From Prorocentrum cordatum (Eukaryota; Sar; Dinophyceae; Prorocentrales; Prorocentraceae), in contig CAUYUJ010020567.1 of assembly GCA_963575745.1 (NCBI GenBank), positions 58,501-122,500 on the forward strand: a stretch of 64,000 nucleotides of DNA, written 5' to 3'. The stretch's first letter is position 1, and the number at the start of each line of letters is the position of its first letter. Below are positions 50,450 to 60,501 of the stretch, in pieces. A program made the translations under genes and the position numbers. The notes under the pieces are model-generated. The model made no database searches, was not told the DNA's origin, and was given only the letters and a program-made list of their open reading frames with translations.

Positions 50450-50825
50450 GGATCTTCCGACCCAGGTCCATGCAGGCCCGGGTCAGTCAGGCCCTGCAGT
50501 ATGCTGCAGGGTCCTGCCCCCAAAATCCCGGGTCAGTGCGGCCCAAGCCCTGCAGAGAGGGAGGAGGAGGAGGAGGAGGAGGAGGAGGAGGAGGAGGAGG
50601 AGGAGGAGGGATCGAGGAGGAGAGGAGGAGGAGGAGGAGGAGGAGAAGAAGAAGAAGAAGAAGGATCGAAGAGGAGGAGGAAGAGGAGGAGGAGGATGAG
50701 GAGGAGGATCGAGGAGGAGGAGGAGGAGGCGGATCGAGGAGGAGGAGGAGGAGCAGGAGGAGGAGGAGAAGGATCGAGGAGGAGGAGAAGGATCGAGGAA
50801 GAGGTTGCACTGACACCCGTCTCTC
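50450..50825 (+). repeat. REP-R copy 3 split by a (GGA)n array
   Basis: CGGGGATCTTCCGACCC, CCGGGTCAGTCAGGCCCTGC and CAAGCCCTGCAGAG precede, and TTGCACTGACACCCGTCTCT follows, a 250-bp GGA/GGATCGAGGA array (about 50555-50805). The array therefore grew inside the dispersed repeat. Confidence 0.75.
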
Positions 50826-50974
50826 GAGCCCCCGAGCTCCGCGGCGGCCGCCGGCGCCGGCGCCCGAGGGGCCTGCCGGAGGGCCGCAGGGAAGAGCAAG
50901 GGCGAGGAGCGGGTCGCGCGCGAGAGGGCACCGATGGGCCTGCTTTCCACCACCACCACCGCCAGAAGGTGCAG

Positions 50975-51245
50975 GGGGGAGGGGGGAGGAGGAGGAGGAG
51001 GAGGACGAAGAGGAGGAGGAGGAGGAGGAGGAGGAAGAAGAGGACGAGGAGGAGGAGGAGGAGGAGGACGCGGAGGAGGTGGAGGGAGGAGGAGAAGAGC
51101 ACGAAGAGAGGAGGAGGAGGAGGAGGAGGAGGAGAAGGAGGAGGAGGAGGACGCGGAGGAGGAGGACGCGGAGGAGGAGGAGGAGGAGGAGGAGGAGGAG
51201 AGGAGGAGGAGGAGGGAGGAGGAGGAGGAGGAGGAGGAGGAGGAC
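50975..51245 (+). repeat. (GGA)n microsatellite
   Basis: ~270 bp GGA with GGACGCGGAGG and GGAAGAAGAGG variants. Confidence 0.95.
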
Positions 51246-51363
51246 CTCCTCCCCCTCCAACTTGTGGTGGTGGTGGAAAACAAGCCCATCAGGCACGAAG
51301 ACCGCACGCCGCGGCCCACGCGGGGCCGCCAGCGATACACGCTGCACTGGAGAGGAGGGGACG

Positions 51364-51585
51364 TACTCCAAATCCTTTGTTAATCGACCCCCCCAAAAAA
51401 AAGCCGGACCCCCCTCCAAACGCGACCTAATATGCCGGACCCCCCTCTTCGACGGGGCTCCTTAATAAGCCGGACCCCCTGAGCTCCAATCCCAAGAAAG
51501 CGCTCTACTAAGAGGACACCCCCTTATTACAAAAAAGGCGCCTTAAAAAACTGGGCTCGGGGGACAATTCATACGGATTGGAGTA
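51364..51585 (+). mobile_element. TIR-I copy 1, ~222 bp
   Basis: TACTCCAAATCC left and GGATTGGAGTA right. The core has three GCCGGACCCCCC words, CTTCGACGGGGC and ACAAAAAAGGCGCC. The element at 55178-55401 is its reverse-complement partner along the whole length. Confidence 0.78.
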
Positions 51586-52374
51586 CGCGTGGCCGTACGT
51601 GGGCAGCTTACGTGCGGACTTCCGTCGCTGAAAATGGTTCGGAGGCAGCTACTGGGTGCTCTTCGTCGGAAAAACCAAGGAGGAGTCAGCCCCAGTGGGG
51701 TGCTGTTGCGCCGGAGTGGGCCTCGGATTAAGCGGGGTTAAGCCTAAATTAAGTGGGACTAAGCCGGATAAAGCCGGATTTCGGACCAGGGCAAAAATAT
51801 AATTTGACCCATCAGGAATTGCATCAGAACGTACATTTGCATCCGTAACGATGGCACCCGTGGGCCAGACATATCCAAGAGTTGCCATGAGTGTATCAGC
51901 ACCAGGGCCATATCACCTAAACAAAAAAGAGCGCTGCCATCAGAGACCTTTGCAACACCACTGTGACGCAAACACGCACATATTAGAATTAACGACCGCG
52001 CCCGCAAGCCCTAGCACGCCAACAGTTGGTAAAATCAAGATCAACGAGCGTCCGCAATCTCAAACACGCTCAATGACCGCCCGCAGCTCAAGCTCAAGCA
52101 AACTCAAACTCAGGTCGTATGTTTAGCCACGGCCCAAACATCTGACCTACAAACGGGATCGTCGGGATCGTGCGAACATCAGCATGGCGCGAACACCGGG
52201 AATCGACTGGCTAGGCCTCAACTGAGATACGCTCGGATGGGAATCCGCCAAACCCCATGTCCCCATGTCCCGTCGAGTTTTCTGTTTTGAATAATTGAGT
52301 ACTCTTGACGGAGCTCTCAACCTCGAATTCTGGGCGCGGCCGAGCGCTCCTGGGCGCTCGTGGGGGTTCCTCGA
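51586..52374. other. No gene recognised
   Basis: A minus-strand frame at 51649-51888 reads MATLGYVWPTGAIVTDANV, DAIPDGSNYIFALVRNP, then low complexity. It is protein-like but too short to place. TTAAGTGGGACTAAGCCGG words at 51730-51780 are repeats of AAGCCGG related to TIR-I. Confidence 0.35.
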
Positions 52375-52560
52375 GTGACCGTGTCTTCCAAAAAGATGGC
52401 CTCAAGAATCCGTCAAGTGGGTCCAAGGGTCGTCCGAGACGGCCCAAAAGTCCCCCAAATCGCCCAATATCGCTTCCACACAGCAGGAGGCTCCCAAGAC
52501 GCCCAAAGAGGACTCCCGCAGGGCCCCCCAAGAGGGCCCCGAGAGGCCAGAATCTGTCAT
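52375..52560. repeat. CAAGANGGCC island
   Basis: GTCCGAGACGGCCCAAAAG, GCTCCCAAGACGCCCAAAG and CCCAAGAGGGCCCCGAGAGG words, same texture as 41.3-42.1 kb. Confidence 0.5.
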
Positions 52561-52765
52561 GTCCCTATGGCTTTGGGATGGTTTCGTCGTTCTCGCTTGA
52601 GCCGGGCAGGGCGCAGAAATCATAGAGCTCAACTCCAGAGGAAATCCAGGGCACTGGCGTATACCGATCGGACGGCGCCGCGCGAGGGAAGGGCCGGAAC
52701 GGCACACCTGCGTGCTGCAGTTGCGCAGGTGTCAAGCTGGAGCAGGGCATCGTGACGAGGAGGAT

Positions 52766-53125
52766 CGGAATCGCACTGGATGTGAGCACCAGTAATGTTC
52801 CAAAGAGCATCATGGTCATATTTTGCGTCTTCAAGGCGCAGTAAGGCAAGGCATCTCCGATACCGCTTTCCGAGGCGACTCGCTCTAGATTGCCAAGCAG
52901 AGCTACATGGAGTGGAGGTGCCTCGACCGGTCGTTGCGGGCCCTGTACGAGGAACCGACGATGAATCTGCTGCAGAGCCTTGCATCTAGAGGGGGCGATG
53001 TACCAGTAGCGCATGCATACTGGGAATTCAATGTTCTCGCGGATTCCTTAGCCAACGAGGTCTTGAATGCGGGTGCAGACGTGTGTGATGTAACTGGAGC
53101 CGACTTGCACGAACGTAGGAGCTGA
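52766..53125 (+). pseudogene. RNase H-fold (RVT_3-like) remnant
   Basis: RNase H cleaves RNA in RNA:DNA hybrids and is carried by many retroelements. The plus strand shows the domain's motif order: IGIALDVSTSNVP (possible first Asp at 52779), then after a frame change KEHHGHILRLQGAVRQG and ISDTAFRGDSL (GDS at 52874-52882). A TAG follows at 52886-52888, and the same frame carries on as IAKQSYMEWRCLDRSLRALY and VAHAYWEFNVLADSLANE (His, Glu-x-Asn and Ala-Asp pattern, about 53012-53050). At ~120 residues it is close to a full domain. One frameshift and one stop make it non-functional as read. No RT lies next to it, so it may be a free-standing relic or the 3' end of a lost element. Confidence 0.65.
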
Positions 53126-53324
53126 TGCGATCAATCGTTGCTCTCCCTCATCTCCCTCCCCCTCCCCTCGCCCTCCTTCCCGGCCCCAAAGTGCTTTGGA
53201 TCGCCTCAAACGTACAATTTTCACAGAGGTCGAAGGGTATCCCGTGACATGGGCAAGCCGCCCCCACGGAGCTGCGAACATTAGGACGGCTGGCTTGTTC
53301 GGGGCTTCGCTCCGACGCTCCAAG

Positions 53325-53470
53325 AAAGCCAAGGAAGCCACAAAATCGCGCCACGACGGCCCAAGACGGCCCCCCAGAGCACCCCCAGACGGCCGGAACG
53401 GTCCTCAGGACGGCCCAAGACGGTCTCGAGAGGTCCCCTGGAGAGGCCCCGAGAGGGGGCCTTCGACCTG
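53325..53470. repeat. CAAGANGGCC island
   Basis: CGACGGCCCAAGACGGCCCC, CAGGACGGCCCAAGACGG and GAGAGGCCCCGAGAGG words. It ends 25 bp before TIR-B copy 4. Confidence 0.5.
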
Positions 53471-53496
53471 AGGTGTTGCGCCCTTCGCCCCAATGT

Positions 53497-53652
53497 TCAA
53501 GGGGCCCAGAAACACACAAAGAAATACACACAATCAACAGGATTCCCCATATCTTCCCATATTTTCAAGGTTTTCGTCTCCCCCCCACTTCCCAGATAAT
53601 ATTTTTGGGGGAGTCGACGATGAATCGTGCCTGTGTGTTTTTTCCCTCCCGA
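53497..53652 (+). mobile_element. TIR-B copy 4, 156 bp, TSD 4/5
   Basis: TCAAGGGGCCCAGAAACACA left, TTTTCCCTCCCGA right. The core CCCCATATCTTCCCATATTT is shared. Flanks AATGT (53492-53496) and AATGG (53653-53657). Confidence 0.83.
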
Positions 53653-53654
53653 AA

Positions 53655-54414
53655 TGGGACTCCCGAGGCCCCCAGGCAGGCCCAGCATGGCCCGAGGAGG
53701 GCCTCAGACCCCAGAGAGGCCCCCCGAAGAGGCCCCGGCAGGCCCCACAGGGCACCCCCTTAGGACCGCCTCGCAGAGGCCCCCCCACGAGGTCCCCGCG
53801 GGCATCCAGGAGGCCTCCGACCTGCAAACCCGGGCGCGGCGGCTGCGCGACCTGCACCCTTGTCACGTCTCGTTACGTCACCGAAAAGGCCCTGGAAGGC
53901 CCCAGGGCACCCCCAAGACCTCCTCGCAGAGGCCCGAAGAGCTCTACGAGGTACGGTTTACCCCCGGCTCCCAGCTTTCGAGAGCTGTGCTGCAGCTACA
54001 GTCCTGATAATTGCACCATGAAGCGCGCCATGATCGACTGCAGGGAATAAACATCTGGATTCTCAAAACGAATGGTCAAATCTCTCACAATCCTCCCAAC
54101 AAAAAACCCAAGAGATCCCCGCGTGCATCCAAGAGGCCTCCGACCTGCAACCCGGGCGCGGCGGCGGCATGGGCCGAGGGCCACCAAACCCGCTTGTCGG
54201 GGGAACCTTTCCTCCTCTGTCTCACGCTGCTCGCCGCCGGGCTCCGCGGTCGTGCAACCCCTGCCATTCCCTCGCCTACCCCCCGCGCCGCCTCCCTTCC
54301 CTCCGTTCGGCCGTTGTTCGTCGCTCGTCTGTCGTATTGTGCCGCTGGGCTCCGCCTGCGCTTGCACAAAAATGTGCTGCGGGGCAGCTGGCGCACGGGC
54401 GGACGCAACTCTTG
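53655..54414. other. No gene recognised; CCCCAGGCAGG / CAAGACC islands and a local duplicate
   Basis: GGCCCCCAGGCAGGCCC-like words dominate to ~53960. GGCATCCAGGAGGCCTCCGA plus CCTGCAAACCCGGGCGCGG at 53800-53845 is repeated with changes at 54120-54165. No domain in the overlapping frames. Confidence 0.45.
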
Positions 54415-54655
54415 AGCAGGGACCGACCGTCCCGGCATACCACAACATTTTCACAGAACCCACAAACGTTCTCATAGCAAAACCAGTGTCCTCAGAACAT
54501 CAGCCCCGATATGCTAGAAAAAAAGTCGGCCTCGACCAGAAGTGCTCGAACCACATGTCGTGCAGGCCGCAGAAGGCTCTCAGAACATTCTTTTGGTGGG
54601 CCTCTACGCGAGCCAGGACGCCTCGCCACTGCCTGAAGCGGGTTGAGGGGGGGGC
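54415..54655 (+). repeat. REP-Q copy 1
   Basis: GCAGGGACCGACCGTCCCGG, CACAAACGTTCTCATAG, CCTCTACGCGAGCCAGG and ACGCCTCGCCACTGCCTG match 63323-63560 in order and direction. GGGACCGACCGTCCCGG is itself a near-palindrome. Confidence 0.65.
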
Positions 54656-54815
54656 CGACGACGGACGACGACGACGACGACGAGGGAGGAGGAAGGACCA
54701 CGGCGGCAACGACAACAGAAACGACGACGACGCCAAAGACGACGACGACGACGACGACGAGGAAAGACAGAGGACGACGACGGCGGCGACGACGACGACG
54801 AGGCAGGGCGTCTGC
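54655..54815 (+). repeat. (GAC)n microsatellite
   Basis: GACGACGAC with ACGGCGGC interruptions, followed by a C run at 54820-54838. Confidence 0.9.
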
Positions 54816-54839
54816 GGGCGCCCCCCCCCCCCCCCCCCG

Positions 54840-55177
54840 CGCAGAGGGCGCCTCCGCCGCGCTGGCCGGCGGCGCGGGCCACCGCCGCCTTGCCTTCGGG
54901 GGGAGGGGAGGGGGGGCCAACGCCGTCGCCGCCGGCGGACGCCGCGCACTCGCCGCCGTCCGCACGGCACGCTTCGGGCGGGTGGCTATTGGGGGGGTCC
55001 TTACAGGGCAGCTTCTAATACATGGGATTTTTGTTTTTAAATATGATTCTTAGTGCATGATTAATGTATGAATAAATGTATGCATGAACTCATCGTTGTT
55101 ATTCATACTAAAACCCTGCATGCTTAATACATGATCTGCTCGCGGAGCATGTATTAAAAACGGCACTGTACATATGC
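54840..55177. other. No gene recognised; AT-rich step
   Basis: GC-rich to ~54990, then abruptly AT-rich (55015-55175). In that part ATTCTTAGTGCATGATTAAT and GCATGCTTAATACATGATC are partly inverted. This may be a further small foldback next to TIR-I. Confidence 0.4.
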
Positions 55178-55401
55178 ATACTCCAAATCCCTTACACTTT
55201 GTTCCCCGGGCCCGGTTTTTGTTAGGCGCCTTTTTTGTAGCTGGGGGGGTCCGGTTTATCGGGGCGCTTTCTGTGGATTGGAGCTTAGGGGTCTGGCTCA
55301 CGAAGGCGCCCCGTCGAAGTGGGGGGTCTGTACTATCAGGTCGCATTTGGAGGGGGGTCCGGTTTTTTAGGGGGGGGTCGATGAACAAGGGATTTGGAGT
55401 A
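55178..55401 (-). mobile_element. TIR-I copy 2 (reverse), 224 bp, 15-bp perfect TIR
   Basis: TACTCCAAATCCCTT at the left and AAGGGATTTGGAGTA at the right are exact inverted repeats. Inside, GGGGGGTCCGG words and GGCGCCTTTTTTGTAG match the reverse complement of 51364-51585. No TSD seen. Confidence 0.82.
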
Positions 55402-56010
55402 GGGGGGTGGAGAAGAGGCCCTAAAGGGGCCCTCTAGGGCCCCCTCTTGGAGCCAGCAGCAGGGGCCCCCAGAGTGGCCCCAGGGGGCGCCCTTTGGGCC
55501 TCCTGCTTCACCCCCCACTCGAGGTCATCCCCCCTTACCACCCGCCCGAACGCTGAGGCATGCTAGAGCTCCCGCTAATCGTCTGCAGCCAAGTTCGCGC
55601 TGCGCGCTGCGCGGAGCGCGAAGAATTTGCGCGCCCTCGGGAGGCTGCCCCCTCCCCCCCCCACCCATGAGGCAGGAAAGGAGGACGAGGAGGATGAGGA
55701 TGAGGAGTCGCGAATCGTGACCCCCCAATGTTGTTACCACCTGGTGCGAATGTCGGCCTGCAGATGGCTCCAAGACGGCTGCAAGACGCCCCCTGGAGAC
55801 CAAGGGACGATAAGCAAGCCCCAAGAGGCAAATATCAAGGGTGAAGGATATGAGGCAGCCCAACGTGCTTTGCCTCGGACGTAGCTCGTCCCAAGATCGC
55901 CTCGGGAAAGCGTCAGAGAGCCCGAAGAGACCCCCGAGACGGCCCAAACTGGCTGACAGAGTGCTCCGACAGCCGCACGACTGCCCGCAAACCGCCCCCC
56001 AAGACCCCCC
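55402..56010. other. No gene recognised; TIR-G-like part and CAAGACGGC island
   Basis: 55588-55700 resembles TIR-G (GCCAAGTTCGCGCTGCGCG, GAGCGCGAAGAATTTGCGCG). 55770-55960 has CTCCAAGACGGCTGCAAGAC and CCCGAGACGGCCC words. No gene. Confidence 0.45.
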
Positions 56011-56260
56011 CCCCTCCTCCCTCCTCCTCTCCTCCTCCTCTCCTCCTCCTCCTCCTCCTCCTCCTTCCTCCTGCTCCTCCTCCCTCCTCCTCCTCCTCCT
56101 CCTCCTCCCCTCCTCCTCCTCCTCCTCCTCCCCCCTCCTCCTCCTCCTCTCCTCCCTCCTCCTCCTCCTCCTCCTCCTCCTCCTCCTCCCCTCCCCCTCC
56201 TCCTCCTCCTCCTCCTCCTCCTCCACCTCCACCTCCTTCTCCTCCTCCTCCTCCTCGGCC
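56010..56260 (-). repeat. (TCC)n microsatellite
   Basis: ~250 bp TCC. It forms the backbone of a spurious 573-codon minus frame (55913-57634) together with the GGA array at 57.4 kb. Confidence 0.95.
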
Positions 56261-57114
56261 CAAGACCGCCCCAAGCTGGAGGCGGCCGGGGGAACAGAAC
56301 TGGATATGGGCCCCGAGAAGATCTGTCCACAACGAGGACGAGGCCAAGAATCCGCTCAAAAAATCACCAGCCGATAATAAAGTCAGCTCGCACGGCTCGG
56401 CTCGCCCTCGGCTTCCCCACCGAGGGCTCTCCATCGGAGACCCAGCGGGGCCCCCCCAGCACACTCGCTGCGATGCATGCGAGTAGCCTCGTCCCCTCGC
56501 CCGCACTCGTGCTCCATCTCGTCGCCGTCGCCGTCGTCCGCCTTTGCATGACTCTCCTCCGTCGTCTCTGGCCCTCCTCGCCATCTTCCTGCTGCTGCTC
56601 CCCCTGGGAAGAAGACCAGCGCAACACCACCGGAGATCACCGGGAGTCGGCCCACACTCCACCCCCGAGACCACCCCGAAGCAACCTCCAGACCGCCCGG
56701 AAACACCTCGAAACCGCCTCGAGGCCGGGCAGCCGCCCCCGAGACCGCACCGCGACAAATCGCGACAGGATGCCCGCCGCGCTCTTCGCCGCTTGTCGGC
56801 GGGGCCTCGGTCGAAACCGCAGCCTGCCGCCCCGAAGCGTCGGAGCTTGGCGAGTGGGAGGAAGGGCAGCTCAACATCGGCCCCTGGTGCAATATCACGT
56901 TGCTCAAAGAATGATGCAGCATAGGCAACCTCACAGTCCCACCATTCAAACTGAGTGCTACTAATGTGCTTTGAATTGTGAACTTCACTTCTCAAACCAG
57001 ACTCCCCTTGGGGACTACAGGGCACCCAATGTTCCGAGCTGCCTCCCGCCGCGGCGACCGTTCTCTCGATCCCCTGGGGTCCCGTCGGGGGCACGGGCAG
57101 CACGGGGAATGCTG
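56261..57114. other. No gene recognised
   Basis: GC-rich with CGAGACCACCCCGAAGC-like words at 56660-56760. Overlapping frames of 120-200 codons on both strands show no domain. Confidence 0.38.
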
Positions 57115-57240
57115 CCCAACAGCGACACTGCTGCCCAAAAATCGGCAGCGGCCGCTGTGGGGGCAGGCGGCATCTGCCCTCCAGTGGGCACCGTGCGCAG
57201 CGACGCCGAGCTGCGTCGCCCATGAATCGGCGACGTGCGC
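57115..57240 (+). repeat. REP-O copy 4
   Basis: TGCCCAACAGCGACACTGC, AATCGGCAGCGGCCGCTG, GGGGCAGGCGGC and GTGCGCAGCGACGCCGAG. It is more diverged than the other copies. Confidence 0.5.
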
Positions 57241-57354
57241 ACACTCCGCGCGGTGGGCTGTGAGGCCCGCATCGGCAATGAATGGGCGAACTGGGGCAGC
57301 TGCGTCCCCCCCCCCGCCCCCCCTGGGCTAGACCCCCCGTCGCCGCCCCAGAAA

Positions 57355-57585
57355 AAGGAGAAGGAAGGGGAGGAGGAGGAGGAGGAGGAGGAGGAGGAGG
57401 GGGAGGAGGAGGAGGAGGAGGAGGAAGGGGGAGAGGAGGAGAAGGAGGAGGAGGAGGAGGAGGAGGAGGAGAGGAGGGGGAGGAGGAGGAGGAGGAAGGG
57501 GGAGGAGGAGGATGAGGAGGAGGAGGAGGAGAGGAGGAAGGGGGAGGAGGTGGAGGAGGAGGAGGAGGAGGAGGAGGAGTTCGCT
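57355..57585 (+). repeat. (GGA)n microsatellite
   Basis: ~230 bp GGA with GGGGGAGG and AAGG variants. Confidence 0.95.
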
Positions 57586-57935
57586 GGTAACCACAGTGTG
57601 ATGGGAGGGTGAGGAAGATGATGAGAAATGCCACATGGAATACCCTGAGAAATATCAGTCGTACTGCACACTGTCAAAATACCACTGGTAGCTTCCGTGC
57701 AAAGCCTGCCTGATAATATGCAATCGTCACAACAGCTGCCACCACCAGGGAGAGGGCTACATTCAAGTAGCGGATGTACATCGCCAGCACCAGTCTGGGT
57801 TTTCAAGGAGAACACAAAACAAGATAGCAAGGCCAACACGTATCGCAATTCACAACGGCCCTCCACCTCCACTCGCGGTACACGCATGGCTAACGCCGAA
57901 GGAAAAGGCGGAGCAATGCAGCGCATCGATTAGCA
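57586..57935. other. No gene recognised
   Basis: Unique, lower-GC segment between two microsatellites. Short frames only. No domain or repeat partner. Confidence 0.4.
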
Positions 57936-58086
57936 AGGAGGAGGAAGAGCAAGACGAGAAGAAAGAGGAGACGGAAGAGGAGGAGGAGACGGAAGAGGAG
58001 AGAGGAGAGAGGATGATGGTGATGATGATGCTGCTGCTGATGATGATGAAAAGGGAGGATGATGACGAGGATGCTGATGCTGATGC

Positions 58087-58127
<41 letters not shown>

Positions 58128-58252
58128 GTGAAGAGGAGGAGGGGGAGGAGGAGGAGGAGGAGGAGGAGGAGGAGGAGGGGGAGGAGGAGGAGGAGGAGGA
58201 GGAGGAGGAGGTGGAGGAGGAGGAGGAGGGGGAGGAGGAGGAAGAGCCTATC
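57935..58252 (+). repeat. (GGA)n - (GAT)n - (GGA)n compound microsatellite
   Basis: AGGAGGAAGAG tract, then GATGATGATGCTGATGC (58015-58128), then pure GGA to 58250. Confidence 0.95.
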
Positions 58253-58439
58253 CAGACGCTGCCCGCGAGGAGGGCCCGCGGCCCGCACCAGGCCTCCGCG
58301 AGCGCCGCTCCGACGGCGAGCGCCGCTGCGCCTGCCAACGGCCACAGCCGCGGGGCTGGGCCTGCTGCCGGACAGAAGGCTCCGAACACACGCACGCCAC
58401 GTATACACACATGTATACATATACATATATATAATATAA

Positions 58440-59060
58440 CTATATGAATCTACATAATACATGCATGCACATTCATACATCTAGACATACGCGCTGGCAT
58501 GCATGCATACATACGTACACACATACACACGTACATATGCACGCACGCACACATAACAAACACACATGCACACATGCACACATGCACACATACACACATA
58601 CACACATACACACATACATATATACATACATACATACATACATACATACATACATTACATTACATTACATTACATTACATTACATTACATTACATTACAT
58701 TGCATTACATTGCATTGCATTGCATTGCATTGCATTGCATTACATTACATTACATTACATGACATTCCATACATACATGCATACATAAATACATACATAC
58801 GTACATACATACATAGATACATATATACATACATACATGCATACATACATACACACATACGTACATACATACATACATACATACATACATACACACACAC
58901 ATACATACAGACATACATACATGCATGCATGCATGCATGCATGCATGCATGCGCATGCATGCGCTCATGCCTGCATGCACGTCCGTAGATACGTGCAAGC
59001 ATGCTTACACACATTCAAATGGCCGCGTACGTACACACATATGTATATATGAATGCATAC
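58440..59060 (+). repeat. (ACAT)n / (ATAC)n tetra- and pentanucleotide array
   Basis: ~600 bp of CATACATACATAC. It includes a pentanucleotide (TTACA)n then (TTGCA)n block at about 58650-58760 and (CATG)n at 58917-58975. Frames read as Tyr/Thr/His or Met/Tyr/Val/Cys repeats. Confidence 0.96.
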
Positions 59061-59079
59061 ATGCATGCAAACAACAATA

Positions 59080-59265
59080 CACCCAGTGCGGAGCGACCCC
59101 CCCCGTAAACTCCATCCTGGGGGGGTTCGAGCCGGCGGCACCGCCGGTGCGAGCCGGCACGACATCCCCCGGTAAGCACGACACCCCCCGGCGGCACGAA
59201 ACCCTCCAGTAAGCACGAATCCCCCTGGTATGCACGAACACCCCGGCATGTACGAACCTCCATCC
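59080..59265 (+). repeat. Degenerate ~24-bp tandem repeat
   Basis: CCCCCGGTAAGCACGACAC, CCCCCGGCGGCACGAAAC, CTCCAGTAAGCACGAAT and CCCCTGGTATGCACGAAC units. Confidence 0.7.
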
Positions 59266-59528
59266 GGACGCGTGACCACCCCCCAGGGCATGCCGGAACA
59301 AGGTGGCACCGCTCTTCTGTACGCGGTCGTTCCGCCGACCTCTCCCAGGAGGCTCGGAACGTCGACCGGGGCAGGTGGTCCACCCTGGAGTCCTAGCCCC
59401 AAGACGGCTCGACTGGACTCCAAGGGTGTTCCAAGATGCCACACCTCCACAAAGAACCAACCACCCCACCCGCACCCCCGCCCAATCCCCACCCACCCTC
59501 CCAACCTCCCACTCCCACAGGGGGGGGG
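59266..59528. other. No gene recognised
   Basis: Mixed sequence ending in CCACCC runs. No domain. Confidence 0.4.
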
Positions 59529-59735
59529 CCCATACATACATGCATCCATACATACATTCAGACATACACACCCACATGCATACCTACCTACCTACATACA
59601 TACATACACATACATACATACATACACAATACATGAGTGTACACATACATACATGCATACACACCGACATACATACATACATACATACATGCATGCATGC
59701 ATACATACAAACATACATACATGTATCTCCAACCT
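59529..59735 (+). repeat. (ACAT)n array, second block
   Basis: CATACATACATGCATACAT over ~200 bp, separated from the first block by ~470 bp. Confidence 0.93.
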
Positions 59736-59962
59736 GCCTCCTCGTCCCTTCTCTTTTGACGTCACATCCCTCACCAGAGTCTTTTGTGCAAGGGGCGGCA
59801 GCGCGAACGCGAGTCCGAATCCCCAAAATGAACTCCAGGAGCGGCAGCGCGAACACGAGACCGAACCCCTGAGGAGAGGGCGGTAGCGTGAACGCGAGTC
59901 CGAACCCTTAGGAGGGAGCGGCAGCGCGATCACGAGACCGAACCCTCCCCAAGGGAGCCTCT
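59724..59962 (+). repeat. Direct duplication copy 1 with internal tandem
   Basis: GTATCTCCAACCTGCCTCC, TCTTTTGACGTCACATCCC, then four GCGGCAGCGCGAACGCGAG / TCCGAACCCC units. Repeated at 60090-60385. Confidence 0.8.
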
Positions 59963-60089
59963 CCCCCTTCCGAGCGTGGCAGGGAAGGGAAGGGAGGGGC
60001 CAAAGCGGCCGCGGGGGAGGCGGCGACGGGATGGACGCATCAAGGGGGCACGCCAAGGGGAGATAAACCGCATGATGAACTCAATGATC

Positions 60090-60385
60090 TGTATCTCCAA
60101 CCTGCCTCCTCGTGCCTTTTCTTTTGACGGCACATCCCTTGCCAGAGTCTTGTGTGCAATGGGGGGCTGCCAGCGCAAGACCCCCCGACCCCGAGGGACC
60201 CCGCGCCCTGAAGGAGCGGCAGCGCGAACGCGAGTCCGAACCCCCACAATGAAACCCAGGAGCGGCAGCGCAAACACGAGACCAAACCTCCGAGGAGAGG
60301 GCGGTAGCGTGAACGCGAGTCCGAACCCTTAGGAGGGAGCGGCAGCGCGATCACGAGACCGAGCCCTCCCCAAGGGAACCTCCCT
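60090..60385 (+). repeat. Direct duplication copy 2 with internal tandem
   Basis: Same order as 59724-59962, with an extra ~55 bp (GACCCCCCGACCCCGAGGG) near its start. It ends with the identical CCCTTAGGAGGGAGCGGC part. Confidence 0.8.
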
Positions 60386-60501
60386 CTTCCATGCACCCCA
60401 CTCTGGTTTACCGTCGTTGCCCTGGGGAGAGAGGGTCGAGAAAATGCTGACAGCGAAGCTGTGATTCACGGCGGTGCTACCTACTTTGGCCTCTCTCTCT
60501 A

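Noticed and set aside
55913-57634. 573-codon minus-strand frame
   Set aside because: It joins a TCC array and a GGA array with unrelated GC-rich DNA. The translation is low-complexity Gly/Arg/Glu and Ser/Pro, with no domain.
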